From the NCBI GenBank assembly GCA_035529315.1, contig DATKWZ010000001.1:47685-111684 (forward strand): a stretch of DNA of 64,000 bases. Reading direction: 5' to 3'. The DNA is from Anaerolineae bacterium. Lineage in GTDB: Bacteria; Desulfobacterota; Desulfobacteria; Desulfobacterales; ETH-SRB1. Below, one piece after another: positions 32,531-41,231 of the stretch; position 1 is the first letter of the stretch; the number at the start of each line of letters is the position of its first letter. Under the pieces are notes generated by a model. That model saw nothing but the letters and a program-made list of their open reading frames with translations. It had not been told where the DNA came from and ran no database searches. A program made the position numbers and the translations under genes.

Positions 32531-34159
32531 ATGCTTAAAGTAGCAATTATACACAATCTGGTAACAAACGATAGTACACTTGATGAAGGTGATGTAATTA
32601 TTCAAGCTCAAGCCGTTGCCGATGCATTAATTGAGCTGGGTCATCAGCCTGTTTCTGTTATGTGCGATTTAGACTTAAAGCAGCTCAAGAAAAGACTTGG
32701 TGAAATTCAACCCGATGTGGTTTTCAACCTGGTAGAGTCATTGGACGGATATGGAAATCTGATCCATTTGGTTCCATGTTTGCTTTATTCTATGGGAATT
32801 CCTTATACAGGTTCGCCATCTGAATCAATATTTTTAAGTTCACATAAGTTAATGGCTAAAGAACGAATGCAGACGGTAAATTTGCCGACACCTGCCTGGA
32901 TTGGTCCTTATCCACAAGATGTTTCATCATGGTTTAGGGATGACTTTCCCCCTGAAAAAAAGGAAAAAACTACCTGGATTATTAAATCAGTTTGGGAACA
33001 CGGTTCTATTGGATTAGACAACCAGGCAATATTTGACGAGAAAACTGACAATAAGAGTGTAAAAGAATATTTGCATGAACGAGCCTTACAATTAGAGGAT
33101 ATGTGTTTTGCCGAGCAATATATTGAAGGCAGAGAATTTAATATTTCGCTTTTGTCCGGGCCGGGAGGTCCTGAAGTCCTGCCACATGCTGAAATTTTGT
33201 TTGATGGATATGATGATAATAGCAGGTTTCGGATTGTAGATTATGCCGCCAAATGGGATGATAAATCTTATGAATATCATCATACACCCAGATGCTTTGA
33301 TTTTCCTGCCATGGACAAACCTTTGTTAACAGAACTTTCAACAATAGCAATTCAGTGTTGGCAAGTTTTTGGGCTGGAAGGATATGCACGCGTTGACTTC
33401 CGGGTTGATGATAATAAAATGCCCTGGATACTCGAGGTTAATACAAATCCCTGCCTTTCTTCAGACGCAGGCTTTGCTGCCGCAGCGGAATATGCAGGCC
33501 TGTCTTTTGTAGATGTGGTAAAGCGAATTCTCGATAATGCAATCAGCAGAAAATCACCTGGCAGCCTCAGGTGTTTATTAGACAGGGAAAAACATATCAT
33601 TGAACCGCAAAAACGAGCACATTCGCCGCTGCTTGCGGCGGGGTTAAAGTTATCTGATCCAAAAATAGTTTTTCGTTACAACCCTCTTCAAAAGGATATT
33701 GAAGATGTGCGACAATTAATTAGCGCAACCGGTTTCTTCAACCCTGCAGAAGTAGATGTGGCTGTTGAACTTGTTGCGGAACGATTAACAAAAGGTGAAA
33801 AAAGTGATTATCATTTTGTTTTTATAGAACAGGATAATCGATTGATCGGCTATTCCTGTTTCGGCCTGATCCCCTGCACTGTTTCCAGTCATGATATTTA
33901 CTGGATTGCTATTCATCCGGATTTTAAAAGAAAGGGATTAGGGCGAATGGTATTAAATGAAACCGAACGTTTAATTTATGAATCCGGTGGAACACATATT
34001 TATATCGATACATCTCAGCAGTCACATTATTCTGGTACTCGTTCTTTTTATGAACAATGTGGTTATAATGTGGCATCAATACTTAAAGACTTTTATGCAT
34101 TAGGGGACGGAAAGGTTATTTACAGTAAGACTATTGCTGACAAAAGAGCCCTTTTGTAA
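32531..34159 (+). CDS. ATP-grasp ligase fused to GNAT acetyltransferase
   Basis: 542 residues, starting 10 bases after the previous stop. Residues 1-335 are a second, diverged D-Ala-D-Ala ligase-like ATP-grasp: VVFNLVESLDGYGNLIHLVP, TWIIKSVWEHGSIGL and ligands D289, E302, N304 in EGYARVDFRV / WILEVNTNPCLS. A linker (about 340-375) joins a GNAT domain with DIYWIAIHPDFKRKGLGRMV (acetyl-CoA loop near residue 467) and SFYEQCGYNVASILKDFY. The two-domain form recalls N-acetylglutaminylglutamine synthetase (Ngg), a GNAT/ATP-grasp fusion that makes an osmoprotectant dipeptide. The GNAT part could instead act like AblB, which acetylates beta-lysine. Confidence 0.8.
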   Translation: MLKVAIIHNLVTNDSTLDEGDVIIQAQAVADALIELGHQPVSVMCDLDLKQLKKRLGEIQPDVVFNLVESLDGYGNLIHLVPCLLYSMGIPYTGSPSESIFLSSHKLMAKERMQTVNLPTPAWIGPYPQDVSSWFRDDFPPEKKEKTTWIIKSVWEHGSIGLDNQAIFDEKTDNKSVKEYLHERALQLEDMCFAEQYIEGREFNISLLSGPGGPEVLPHAEILFDGYDDNSRFRIVDYAAKWDDKSYEYHHTPRCFDFPAMDKPLLTELSTIAIQCWQVFGLEGYARVDFRVDDNKMPWILEVNTNPCLSSDAGFAAAAEYAGLSFVDVVKRILDNAISRKSPGSLRCLLDREKHIIEPQKRAHSPLLAAGLKLSDPKIVFRYNPLQKDIEDVRQLISATGFFNPAEVDVAVELVAERLTKGEKSDYHFVFIEQDNRLIGYSCFGLIPCTVSSHDIYWIAIHPDFKRKGLGRMVLNETERLIYESGGTHIYIDTSQQSHYSGTRSFYEQCGYNVASILKDFYALGDGKVIYSKTIADKRALL

Positions 34160-34291
34160 ACGGGCTGTTGCCCAAAAGCAATTCTCCGGCATTTCGCTAC
34201 TATATCGCATTATAACAAGAACCCGACTTATTGATTGAGATATAATCAAAAATTGTGTTTAATGGTTATCTTTGCAAAGCAAATCAAATAA

Positions 34292-34320
34292 TTGACAAAT
34301 TACATAATATTACCTATTTA
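34292..34320 (+). promoter_or_regulatory. Promoter upstream of kdsD
   Basis: TTGACA (34292-34297), 17 bases, TATTTA (34315-34320). It lies 48 bases before the kdsD start. The region 34160-34290 also has a weak AGCCC/GGGCT hairpin after the GNAT fusion and no gene. Confidence 0.5.
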
Positions 34321-34367
34321 TTATAATCTTTGGTGCCTTAACTCTTACGATAAAACAAGGAAACAGA

Positions 34368-35348
34368 TTGCAGATGATTATACAGGAAGCCATTGATGTC
34401 CTTAAAATAGAGGCGGCAGGGATACTTGAATTAACAAAGCGTATTGATGATAATTTCTCCAAAATGGTTGAAATTATATGCGATTCCAGCGGACGCCTTG
34501 TAGTTTCAGGTATCGGAAAATCAGGGATAGTAGGGCGAAAGATAGTAGCGACCTTAAACAGCACAGGAACAAGATCTGTGTTTTTGCATCCTGTTGAAGC
34601 CATGCATGGAGACCTGGGTATTGTGGGTCGTGATGATGTGTTTCTCGCCCTTTCAAACAGCGGTAAAACCGATGAACTTAATATGCTGATACCAAGCATC
34701 CGCAGGATAGGGTGTAAAATTGTAGCCTTTACAGGTGATAAAAATTCCCCGCTGGCAAAACAAAGCGATATTGTGATCGATGTCGGCGTGGAAAGGGAGG
34801 CATGCCCTTTAGGCCTTGCCCCTACTGCAAGCACAACCGCTCTGCTCGCCATGGGAGACGCTCTTGCCGTGGTATTAATTAATAAAAAGCATTTTAACTC
34901 AAGCGATTTTAAAAAGGTTCATCCCGGAGGCATGTTGGGCGGGCGCCTGACCGGCAAAGTTAAAGATATTATGTTAACAGGCAAAGCCATACCTTATGTT
35001 TTTGCCGGCTCATCCATGGAGGATGCTATTAACAAAATTGAGCGTCTTGAACTGGGAGTTACTTTTGTTTTAAAACCGGATTTCACACTTGCCGGCATAA
35101 TAACCGATGGCGATATAAGGCGTTGTATTGTTAAGAAAAAGCCTATTTATGAATTAAAGGTCGAAGATGTCATGACAAAAAATCCGCGAACTATAACTTT
35201 GGATTCTCCGGCCTATGATGCTCTGAATATGATGGAGCTCTACCAGATTACAGTCCTTCCGATAACAGACTCTTTTGGTAAGGTTCAGGGGATTTTACAT
35301 CTTCACGACATATTGGGCAAAGGTGAATTTAAGTTTAATGGAAGGTAA
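34368..35348 (+). CDS. kdsD: Arabinose-5-phosphate isomerase (KdsD/KpsF)
   Basis: Interconverts ribulose-5-phosphate and arabinose-5-phosphate, the first step towards the LPS sugar Kdo. About 326 residues: a SIS domain (GRLVVSGIGKSGIVGRKIVA, FLALSNSGKTDELNML, PLGLAPTASTTALLAMGDAL) and two CBS domains (VKDIMLTGKAIPYV and VEDVMTKNPRTITL). TTG 34368 follows AAGG with 7-base spacing; ATG 34374 is the alternative. Its neighbour waaA uses Kdo, which fits. Confidence 0.94.
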   Translation: MQMIIQEAIDVLKIEAAGILELTKRIDDNFSKMVEIICDSSGRLVVSGIGKSGIVGRKIVATLNSTGTRSVFLHPVEAMHGDLGIVGRDDVFLALSNSGKTDELNMLIPSIRRIGCKIVAFTGDKNSPLAKQSDIVIDVGVEREACPLGLAPTASTTALLAMGDALAVVLINKKHFNSSDFKKVHPGGMLGGRLTGKVKDIMLTGKAIPYVFAGSSMEDAINKIERLELGVTFVLKPDFTLAGIITDGDIRRCIVKKKPIYELKVEDVMTKNPRTITLDSPAYDALNMMELYQITVLPITDSFGKVQGILHLHDILGKGEFKFNGR

Positions 35349-35366
35349 AGGTATTCATAGGGGATT

Positions 35367-36701
35367 ATGAACTATAATAATATGGACACAAAAATACCGA
35401 CTCTGGGAAAGTCAAAAATAACCTCTCCGATCCAGCAAACAGACAGAGGCTCATACGACCAGAACTTTATTTCCGATAACGACAGGGTATTAATCGACGT
35501 AAATTTATCTAATGTCACAAAGATGATTAAGGACGGCAAAAAGCTTTCCGCCTTTGAACTGGCCGGTCCCAGAAAAAAAATATACTTTGATCCGAGTAAG
35601 CTGCGGTGCGCACTTGTAGCTTGCGGCGGACTTTGTCCCGGTCTTAACGGAATAATTCGATCAATAGTTCTGGAGCTTTATTATGGATATGGAGTCCGGA
35701 ATATCTATGGTATTAAGTATGGACTGCAAGGCTTTATCTCAGGATATGGCCATGATATCTTAGCCCTTACGCCTGAAACGGTTGAGAAAATTATTAGAAA
35801 GGGAGGATCCTTTCTTGGATCTTCCAGGGGCCCCCAGGATATTAATGAGATCGTCGATTGCATGGAACGGATGAATATCGGGGCGCTTTTTATGATCGGT
35901 GGCGACGGGACACTGCTGGCTGCATCAAAAATAAATGATGCCTTAAAAAAAAGAGGCCTTAAAATCAGCATCATAGGGATACCAAAGACCATTGACAATG
36001 ATATTTATATGGTATCAAGGTCTTTTGGCTTTGATACCGCGGTTGACATTGCTACCCAGGCGATCAGGGCTGCGCATAATGAAGCAGAGGGATATCCCAA
36101 CGGCATCGGTCTTATAAAACTGATGGGCAGGCATTCCGGCTTTATTGCGGCAACAGCCGCATTGGCACAGCAGGATGTGAATTTTGTTCTTATACCGGAG
36201 GTGGATATCGACCTTAAAGGGCCCGGCGGCTTTCTTGCAACCCTTGAAAAACGCCTTGAAATCAGAAGCCATGCGGTAATAGTCGTGGCGGAAGGGGCAG
36301 GCCAGAACCTGTTCACAACCGGTAAAAACAAAAAAAGGATGTACGATGAATCGGGAAATATCAGGCTGCATGATATCGGTCTGTTTCTAAGGGATGCAAT
36401 CGCAACCTATTTCAAAGAAAAAAATATTTCCATAACCCTTAAATATATCGATCCCAGCTATATAATCAGGAGTCTGCCGGCCAATTCCAACGATCATGTG
36501 TTTTGTAGTTTTTTAGGACGTGATGCTGTCCATGCAGCCATGACCGGCAGGACAAATATGCTTATCGGCCACTGGAACGATCATTTTGTGCATATCCCCA
36601 TCAGCCTGTCGGCAGGAAAGCGAAAACAGGTTGATCCTCACGGAAAGCTTTGGCTCAATGTTCTTGAAGCAACAGGGCAGGGCTCATTGAAGAATAATTA
36701 A
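35367..36701 (+). CDS. 6-phosphofructokinase, group with both ATP-type Gly and PPi-type Lys
   Basis: 444 residues. Core motifs: CGGLCPGLNGIIR, IGGDGTLLAA (G178-T182), PKTIDND (206-212) and LMGRHSGFIAA. Gly at the position after GGD (GGDG rather than GGDD) favours ATP as phosphoryl donor, while Lys207 in PKTIDND is usually seen in PPi enzymes; the combination is typical of a plant/trypanosome-like clade that uses ATP. The first ~75 residues form an N-terminal extension. Its end overlaps the convergent waaA by 47 bases. Confidence 0.88.
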   Translation: MNYNNMDTKIPTLGKSKITSPIQQTDRGSYDQNFISDNDRVLIDVNLSNVTKMIKDGKKLSAFELAGPRKKIYFDPSKLRCALVACGGLCPGLNGIIRSIVLELYYGYGVRNIYGIKYGLQGFISGYGHDILALTPETVEKIIRKGGSFLGSSRGPQDINEIVDCMERMNIGALFMIGGDGTLLAASKINDALKKRGLKISIIGIPKTIDNDIYMVSRSFGFDTAVDIATQAIRAAHNEAEGYPNGIGLIKLMGRHSGFIAATAALAQQDVNFVLIPEVDIDLKGPGGFLATLEKRLEIRSHAVIVVAEGAGQNLFTTGKNKKRMYDESGNIRLHDIGLFLRDAIATYFKEKNISITLKYIDPSYIIRSLPANSNDHVFCSFLGRDAVHAAMTGRTNMLIGHWNDHFVHIPISLSAGKRKQVDPHGKLWLNVLEATGQGSLKNN

Positions 36702-38007
36702 GCAGCCGATATATTACATCTGCATGCTTGTCGGCGGCTCCTTTATGCGACATCACGGCTTGAGCCGCTAATTTGCCGACAGCAACTGCTTTGTCTGGAT
36801 TGGCAAGATAGTATATCGCTTTTTCAGTTAGTTCCTGACCATCCTTTACCTGAATGCCACCGCCTGTTTTGTCGAGAAGATCCTTGGCATCAAGAAAATC
36901 CTCCATTGAAGGGCCATAGAAAACAGGTTTACCCCATACCGCGGCTTCCAGTATGTTTTGTCCCCCAAGCGGCACCAGGCTGCCCCCGCAAAATACTATT
37001 GAGGCGATGCTGTATGTGTTCATAAGCTCTCCGATCGTGTCCACTATAACTATGGGAGCTGTCCTTAAACAGTTTTGTTCATCAAGATCGCTTTTTAGCT
37101 GACACGCAAAACCTTGGTTTTTAACCAGCTTTTTTATGTGATGCACCCTTTCAACATGCCTTGGCGCGAGAATCAAAAGGGTTTCAGGGAAAGATTTAAT
37201 GATTCTCCCATAAACATCAAGAATGATTTTTTCCTCAGACCTTCGGGTGCTTCCTGCCACAAAAACAGGTTTGTCTCCTTTAATATTATAGATGCTTTCC
37301 ATTTTTGCTTTAATTTTTGCATCAGTCTGGTTTAACAAAAGATCATATTTCGCGTTTCCGTTTATTTCTATCCTTTTTCCTGGCGCGCCGATCATTTCTA
37401 TGCGATGAGCATCAGCCTTGTTTATCATGCTAAAGGCGTCAACAAGGTTTAATATTGCCTTCATTAACGGCCTGATTTTTAAGTACCCCTTAATTGTTCT
37501 AACGGAAATTCTGCCGTTAACAAGGGCTGTTTTGATGCCAAGCCTCTGGGCCTCAACCAGCCAGTTCGGCCATATTTCAGTTTCAAGACATACCAGGACG
37601 TCCGGTTTCAGGATAGATAAAGCCTTGCGGGCAGATAGAATAAAATCAACCGGGGCATAAATACAGGTCGCCAGTGGTCGGTGCTCATGGGCGCTCAGTT
37701 TGTTTTTGGCAAAGGCCTGCCCATGTTCTGTTGTGGTCGAAAGTATAACAGCACAATCCGGCATTAAAGCTTTGAGTGATTTGATAATGGCTATTGCCGA
37801 GCTCACCTCTCCTACTGAAACCGCATGTATCCATATTCGCGGCGATCCGGAAATAGTCCGAACAAGCCGATCAGGGTATAATCCGATACGCTGGCTTATG
37901 CTTTGGCTATATCTGCCGGTTATGCGTGAATAAAACCAGAAAGGCGGGAAAAGTAATAGAAAAAGGGATGTGCTAAGAAATTTGTATGCTGTATATGCAA
38001 TATTCAT
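36655..38007 (-). CDS. waaA: 3-deoxy-D-manno-octulosonic acid (Kdo) transferase
   Basis: Adds Kdo to lipid A precursors at the inner membrane. The 450-residue protein begins with a membrane anchor (FLLLFPPFWFY), then a GT-B glycosyltransferase: WIHAVSVGEVSSAIAII, ILSTTTEHGQAFAK, PDVLVCLETEIWPNW, and GGSLVPLGGQNILEAAVWGKPVFYGPSMEDF. These are standard for WaaA. The last 16 codons overlap the convergent pfk gene. Confidence 0.94.
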   Translation of the reverse strand: MNIAYTAYKFLSTSLFLLLFPPFWFYSRITGRYSQSISQRIGLYPDRLVRTISGSPRIWIHAVSVGEVSSAIAIIKSLKALMPDCAVILSTTTEHGQAFAKNKLSAHEHRPLATCIYAPVDFILSARKALSILKPDVLVCLETEIWPNWLVEAQRLGIKTALVNGRISVRTIKGYLKIRPLMKAILNLVDAFSMINKADAHRIEMIGAPGKRIEINGNAKYDLLLNQTDAKIKAKMESIYNIKGDKPVFVAGSTRRSEEKIILDVYGRIIKSFPETLLILAPRHVERVHHIKKLVKNQGFACQLKSDLDEQNCLRTAPIVIVDTIGELMNTYSIASIVFCGGSLVPLGGQNILEAAVWGKPVFYGPSMEDFLDAKDLLDKTGGGIQVKDGQELTEKAIYYLANPDKAVAVGKLAAQAVMSHKGAADKHADVIYRLLNYSSMSPALLLQEH

Positions 38008-38022
38008 CTTCTTACAAAGCCA

Positions 38023-39990
38023 TCAATATTCGAGTTCAACAAATTTTTCGCCCTTTACGCGAAGAAGATACAGCCTTTTTTTGATTTCTCCGTTATTATC
38101 AAACGATGTAAGGCCTGTTGCGCCCTGAAAATTGTTAAGATTAATTAATGCGTTTTTGATGGAGCTTCTGTATCGAATATCAGGCCTGCTTACAATCTGG
38201 AATAATATCATTGCCGAGTCATAAGCTACAGCCTCTATAAATCCCGGTTTCTCTTTAAAGGTTTGTTCAAAAACAGCCACAAAATCACCGACCTGTTTTA
38301 AAGAGCTTTCCGCAAAAAAAATATCAGGCATAATTGCGTTCTGAACATAACGCCGCGCCATTTTAATCAAACCGTCACAATGCCACAGATTGGTGCCTAA
38401 AAGATACACATTCTCAACATCATAAAATGCCAGCTGGGGTATAATTAATCCTGCCCGTTCCGGCGCATCGGGAATGAAGATAGCATCAAAATCGACAACT
38501 GCTTGAGGTTCTTGTTCCTCTTTGTCTTTGCTTATATTATCTTTTTTGCCTGCTTCTTCATCTATTTTTAGATCTTCAGGGACTTCATAATAAAGACCGA
38601 CCAGTTTTTTGATGGGATCGGCAAAATCCGTATGTTCGATATTATATGATTCAACACCGACAACCTTTCCACCATAAGCTGTAACTTCATCCCAGAATAG
38701 ATTCATAAATGTTGTTCCATAATTATCATCAGGATAAAGGATCGCGAAACTGCCAAGCCCCAGCTTTTCAATTACATAAGATACAAGAGTATGAACCTGC
38801 ATCATGGGAGTGAAGAAATTCCTGAAAACATAGTCTCCAACATCGGCAATATTATTCTTTTGGGTTATGGTAATGATCGGAATGCTTTTGTCCTGCGCTA
38901 CCAGGGCGGCGGATTCCGCTGTAAAAATCGGGCCGATAATTGCCGCAACATGCTCCTCGAATAATTCCTTTACAGCCTCGGCAGCCTTATTTGCATCGGA
39001 CTCCGTATCTTTTATAATCAGCTTTACGGCAGGTTGAATGCCCTGTGAGCAAAATTGATTCATAGCCAGTTCAATGCCTTTTAATGCCATGCGGCCGAAA
39101 CTTTCGTAAGGACCGCTTAGCGGGAGCAAACATCCTATTGTGTATTTACTGTATGCAGCCTTTTTTTTAATATTCTCTACCAGTTTTTGAGCCGTTGATG
39201 CGTTTTCGTGCCTTGGAAACCTTTCTATAAATTGCGACAATATCTTTTCAGCATCATCATATTTTTCTTTTTCAGCTTTGTCTTGCCCTAACCGGTACAT
39301 AAGATAACCAGCCGGTGCTTTATCTTCCAGCTGATTTAAAAAAGATATGATATCGGCTGTGCCAAGCGGCCCGGCAGCTTCATTTATTTTTGCAATTATC
39401 GCCTCTTTTGCGGGGCCCTTTGCTTTGTTAAGCGCTAAGATATAGAAATTAACGGCATCTTTCGGGGAGCTTGTCGCAAGATGAGCATCGCCAAGAAGAA
39501 CATATGTTCTGATAATATTAATCCCTGCAATATTGCTTTCTATTATATCGTTTGCCTGCTTGATTGCCTCATTGTATTTGCCCTGGTTGTACAGCTCAAC
39601 AAGAATTTCGACCATGGTATCAGGAACAAAAGGACTTTTCGGATAATCGGCGATTAAACGATTATAATAATTGAGCGCTTTTGCATTATTGCCAAGACCA
39701 GACCAGATAATCCCTGTTTTCATCAGAGCTGCATCGGCCAGGCGCCCCTTTGGAAACACGGAAAGATATTCAGTGTACTTGATTATGGCTTTTTCATACG
39801 ATTTTGCCTGAAACAGATCTTCAGCCTGTGCAAACAGGATGTCTCCTGGGCCAACATACACAGGCCTGGCGGGTTGAAGCTGTTTTGGCGCGCATGCCGC
39901 AAAGAAAAAGGTCGCGATAAGAAGTATAATCAGGAGGCCTTTGCAAAACCGAGCATTTTTTAAAGGTCGCATTGGGTTTTTTAAGCTCAT
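38023..39990 (-). CDS. Lipoprotein with TPR and periplasmic-binding (LpoA-like) domains
   Basis: 655 residues. A signal segment ending in TFFFAAC gives a lipidated Cys33. Residues 50-280 are TPR repeats (AEDLFQAKSYEKAIIKYTEYLS and following). Residues 290-650 form a type I periplasmic-binding fold (IGCLLPLSGPYESFGRMALKG, AIIGPIFTAESAALVAQ, GSFAILYPDDNYGTTF). An acidic low-complexity insert (KDKEEQEP) interrupts it. This layout resembles LpoA, the outer-membrane activator of PBP1A, or a branched-chain amino acid-binding protein. Ends 16 bases before the waaA start on the same strand, so likely co-transcribed. Confidence 0.82.
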   Translation of the reverse strand: MSLKNPMRPLKNARFCKGLLIILLIATFFFAACAPKQLQPARPVYVGPGDILFAQAEDLFQAKSYEKAIIKYTEYLSVFPKGRLADAALMKTGIIWSGLGNNAKALNYYNRLIADYPKSPFVPDTMVEILVELYNQGKYNEAIKQANDIIESNIAGINIIRTYVLLGDAHLATSSPKDAVNFYILALNKAKGPAKEAIIAKINEAAGPLGTADIISFLNQLEDKAPAGYLMYRLGQDKAEKEKYDDAEKILSQFIERFPRHENASTAQKLVENIKKKAAYSKYTIGCLLPLSGPYESFGRMALKGIELAMNQFCSQGIQPAVKLIIKDTESDANKAAEAVKELFEEHVAAIIGPIFTAESAALVAQDKSIPIITITQKNNIADVGDYVFRNFFTPMMQVHTLVSYVIEKLGLGSFAILYPDDNYGTTFMNLFWDEVTAYGGKVVGVESYNIEHTDFADPIKKLVGLYYEVPEDLKIDEEAGKKDNISKDKEEQEPQAVVDFDAIFIPDAPERAGLIIPQLAFYDVENVYLLGTNLWHCDGLIKMARRYVQNAIMPDIFFAESSLKQVGDFVAVFEQTFKEKPGFIEAVAYDSAMILFQIVSRPDIRYRSSIKNALINLNNFQGATGLTSFDNNGEIKKRLYLLRVKGEKFVELEY

Positions 39991-40017
39991 ATTAAACTAT
40001 GTTGATTTTGTTCGTAG

Positions 40018-40359
40018 TTACTCAATTATGGACAAACCGACAAGACAATGCCCTTTGAATCTTCCCTGATCATCCTTTGTGATATGTTTTATTTTTGTTT
40101 TAAGCTCGTTAGGCTGGCTCGATTGTTCCTCTGTATAGTATTTCATATCCAGAATATCACCGACCTTTAATGATTTCAGAACATCAGAGCCTTCTTTAAT
40201 CAGAATACACATTCCTTTTGAAGATATATCCCGTAGCTTAAAAGTGTAAAAATGGGTTAGCCCGCTCTTTGAGAATTCAACCCTGAAATATTTATCTGCC
40301 ATTTTTCTGGGGTCATATCTTTTTTCAACACAGCCATTTTTGTTAAAAACATCCTGCAT
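40018..40359 (-). CDS. PilZ-like domain protein
   Basis: 113 residues from ATG 40359, which has AAGGAG 8 bases upstream; the longer frame (to 40482) lacks a site. RYDPRKMADKYFRVEF provides an RxxxR-like motif, and FKLRDISSKGMCILI matches the D/NxSxxG pattern, together the c-di-GMP binding motifs of PilZ. The rest is a beta-barrel pattern. It is the second c-di-GMP-related element in the window. Start is separated from the lipoprotein gene by a short gap on the same strand. Confidence 0.75.
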   Translation of the reverse strand: MQDVFNKNGCVEKRYDPRKMADKYFRVEFSKSGLTHFYTFKLRDISSKGMCILIKEGSDVLKSLKVGDILDMKYYTEEQSSQPNELKTKIKHITKDDQGRFKGHCLVGLSIIE

Positions 40360-40566
40360 AGTCATATCTCCTTTTATGAGAGCATTGAAATTGACCGGTT
40401 TGAGGGGAGCTATGCAAAAATATTTAACTCCCCCAAATTTACTGCATGTCAATATAGAAGGATATTTTTGTAAAATCAACATGAAAGCTATTTAGATGTT
40501 GCAGAAATGGTTCAATTTGGTATTTTAAAACCATAAAGAAAAAATAACAAATGCAAGGAGAGATAT

Positions 40567-41118
40567 ATGTCTAAAAAAGTCCTTGTGCCGATAGCAGACG
40601 GCATCGAAGAAATTGAAGCAATGTGTATTATTGATGTTTTGAGAAGGGCCGGCGCTTATGTGACTGTTGCATCCGTGGACAAATTACAGGTTACCGCGGC
40701 CCATGGAGTAAAACTGGTCGCAGACAAACTTATTTCTGACTGCACGGAGATTGTGTATGACTTAATTGCTTTGCCGGGCGGTATGCCCGGAGCTGAGCAC
40801 CTGCGTGACTCGAAAGAATTGGAGCTGATTTTAAAACGTCAGCAGCGCGAAGGAGGATTGTATGCGGCCATCTGCGCCTCTCCCGCGGTTGTTTTTCAGC
40901 ACCATGGATTAATAGGCCTGAGAAAAGCGACCTGTTATCCTGCCTTTGTAAAGCAACTTGATAATATCGATGCAGTTGAAGACAGGGTAGTTGTTGATGA
41001 TGAATGTATTACAAGTCAGGGGCCGGGCACGGCTCTGGAATTTGCAATAAAATTGGTAGAGCTGCTTTACGGCAGGCAAAAAGCAAAAGATGTAGCCTTG
41101 CCTATGCTGGCCATATAG
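40567..41118 (+). CDS. DJ-1/PfpI family protein (YajL-like)
   Basis: 183 residues with KKVLVPIADGIEEIEAMC, LIALPGGMPGAEHLRDS and the nucleophile elbow YAAICASPAVV (conserved Cys). Family members are proposed glyoxalases or deglycases that protect against reactive carbonyls, or chaperones; which applies here is open. AAGGAG precedes ATG 40567. Followed by a repeat and a sensor kinase. Confidence 0.9.
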   Translation: MSKKVLVPIADGIEEIEAMCIIDVLRRAGAYVTVASVDKLQVTAAHGVKLVADKLISDCTEIVYDLIALPGGMPGAEHLRDSKELELILKRQQREGGLYAAICASPAVVFQHHGLIGLRKATCYPAFVKQLDNIDAVEDRVVVDDECITSQGPGTALEFAIKLVELLYGRQKAKDVALPMLAI

Positions 41119-41130
41119 CCAGTTCGTTTG

Positions 41131-41169
41131 AAAAAAGCGTGAGCTGTAAACCGACAACCGTCAACTGTT
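41131..41169 (-). repeat. AACAGTT..CGGTTTAC repeat (member 2)
   Basis: The reverse complement of this 39-base segment matches 5285-5323 with about four differences. It lies just after the DJ-1 gene and before the histidine kinase start. Confidence 0.7.
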
Positions 41170-41231
41170 ACATAAAACGTAGCTGTTAACGTTCCGTGAA
41201 TGCTTACCATAAAACCGATGAGGTGAGACTT

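Noticed and set aside
31522..34159. The ATP-grasp genes as cell-wall D-Ala-D-Ala ligases
   Set aside because: Two diverged copies, one fused to GNAT, next to a lysine aminomutase and away from mur/fts genes, argue against a peptidoglycan role.
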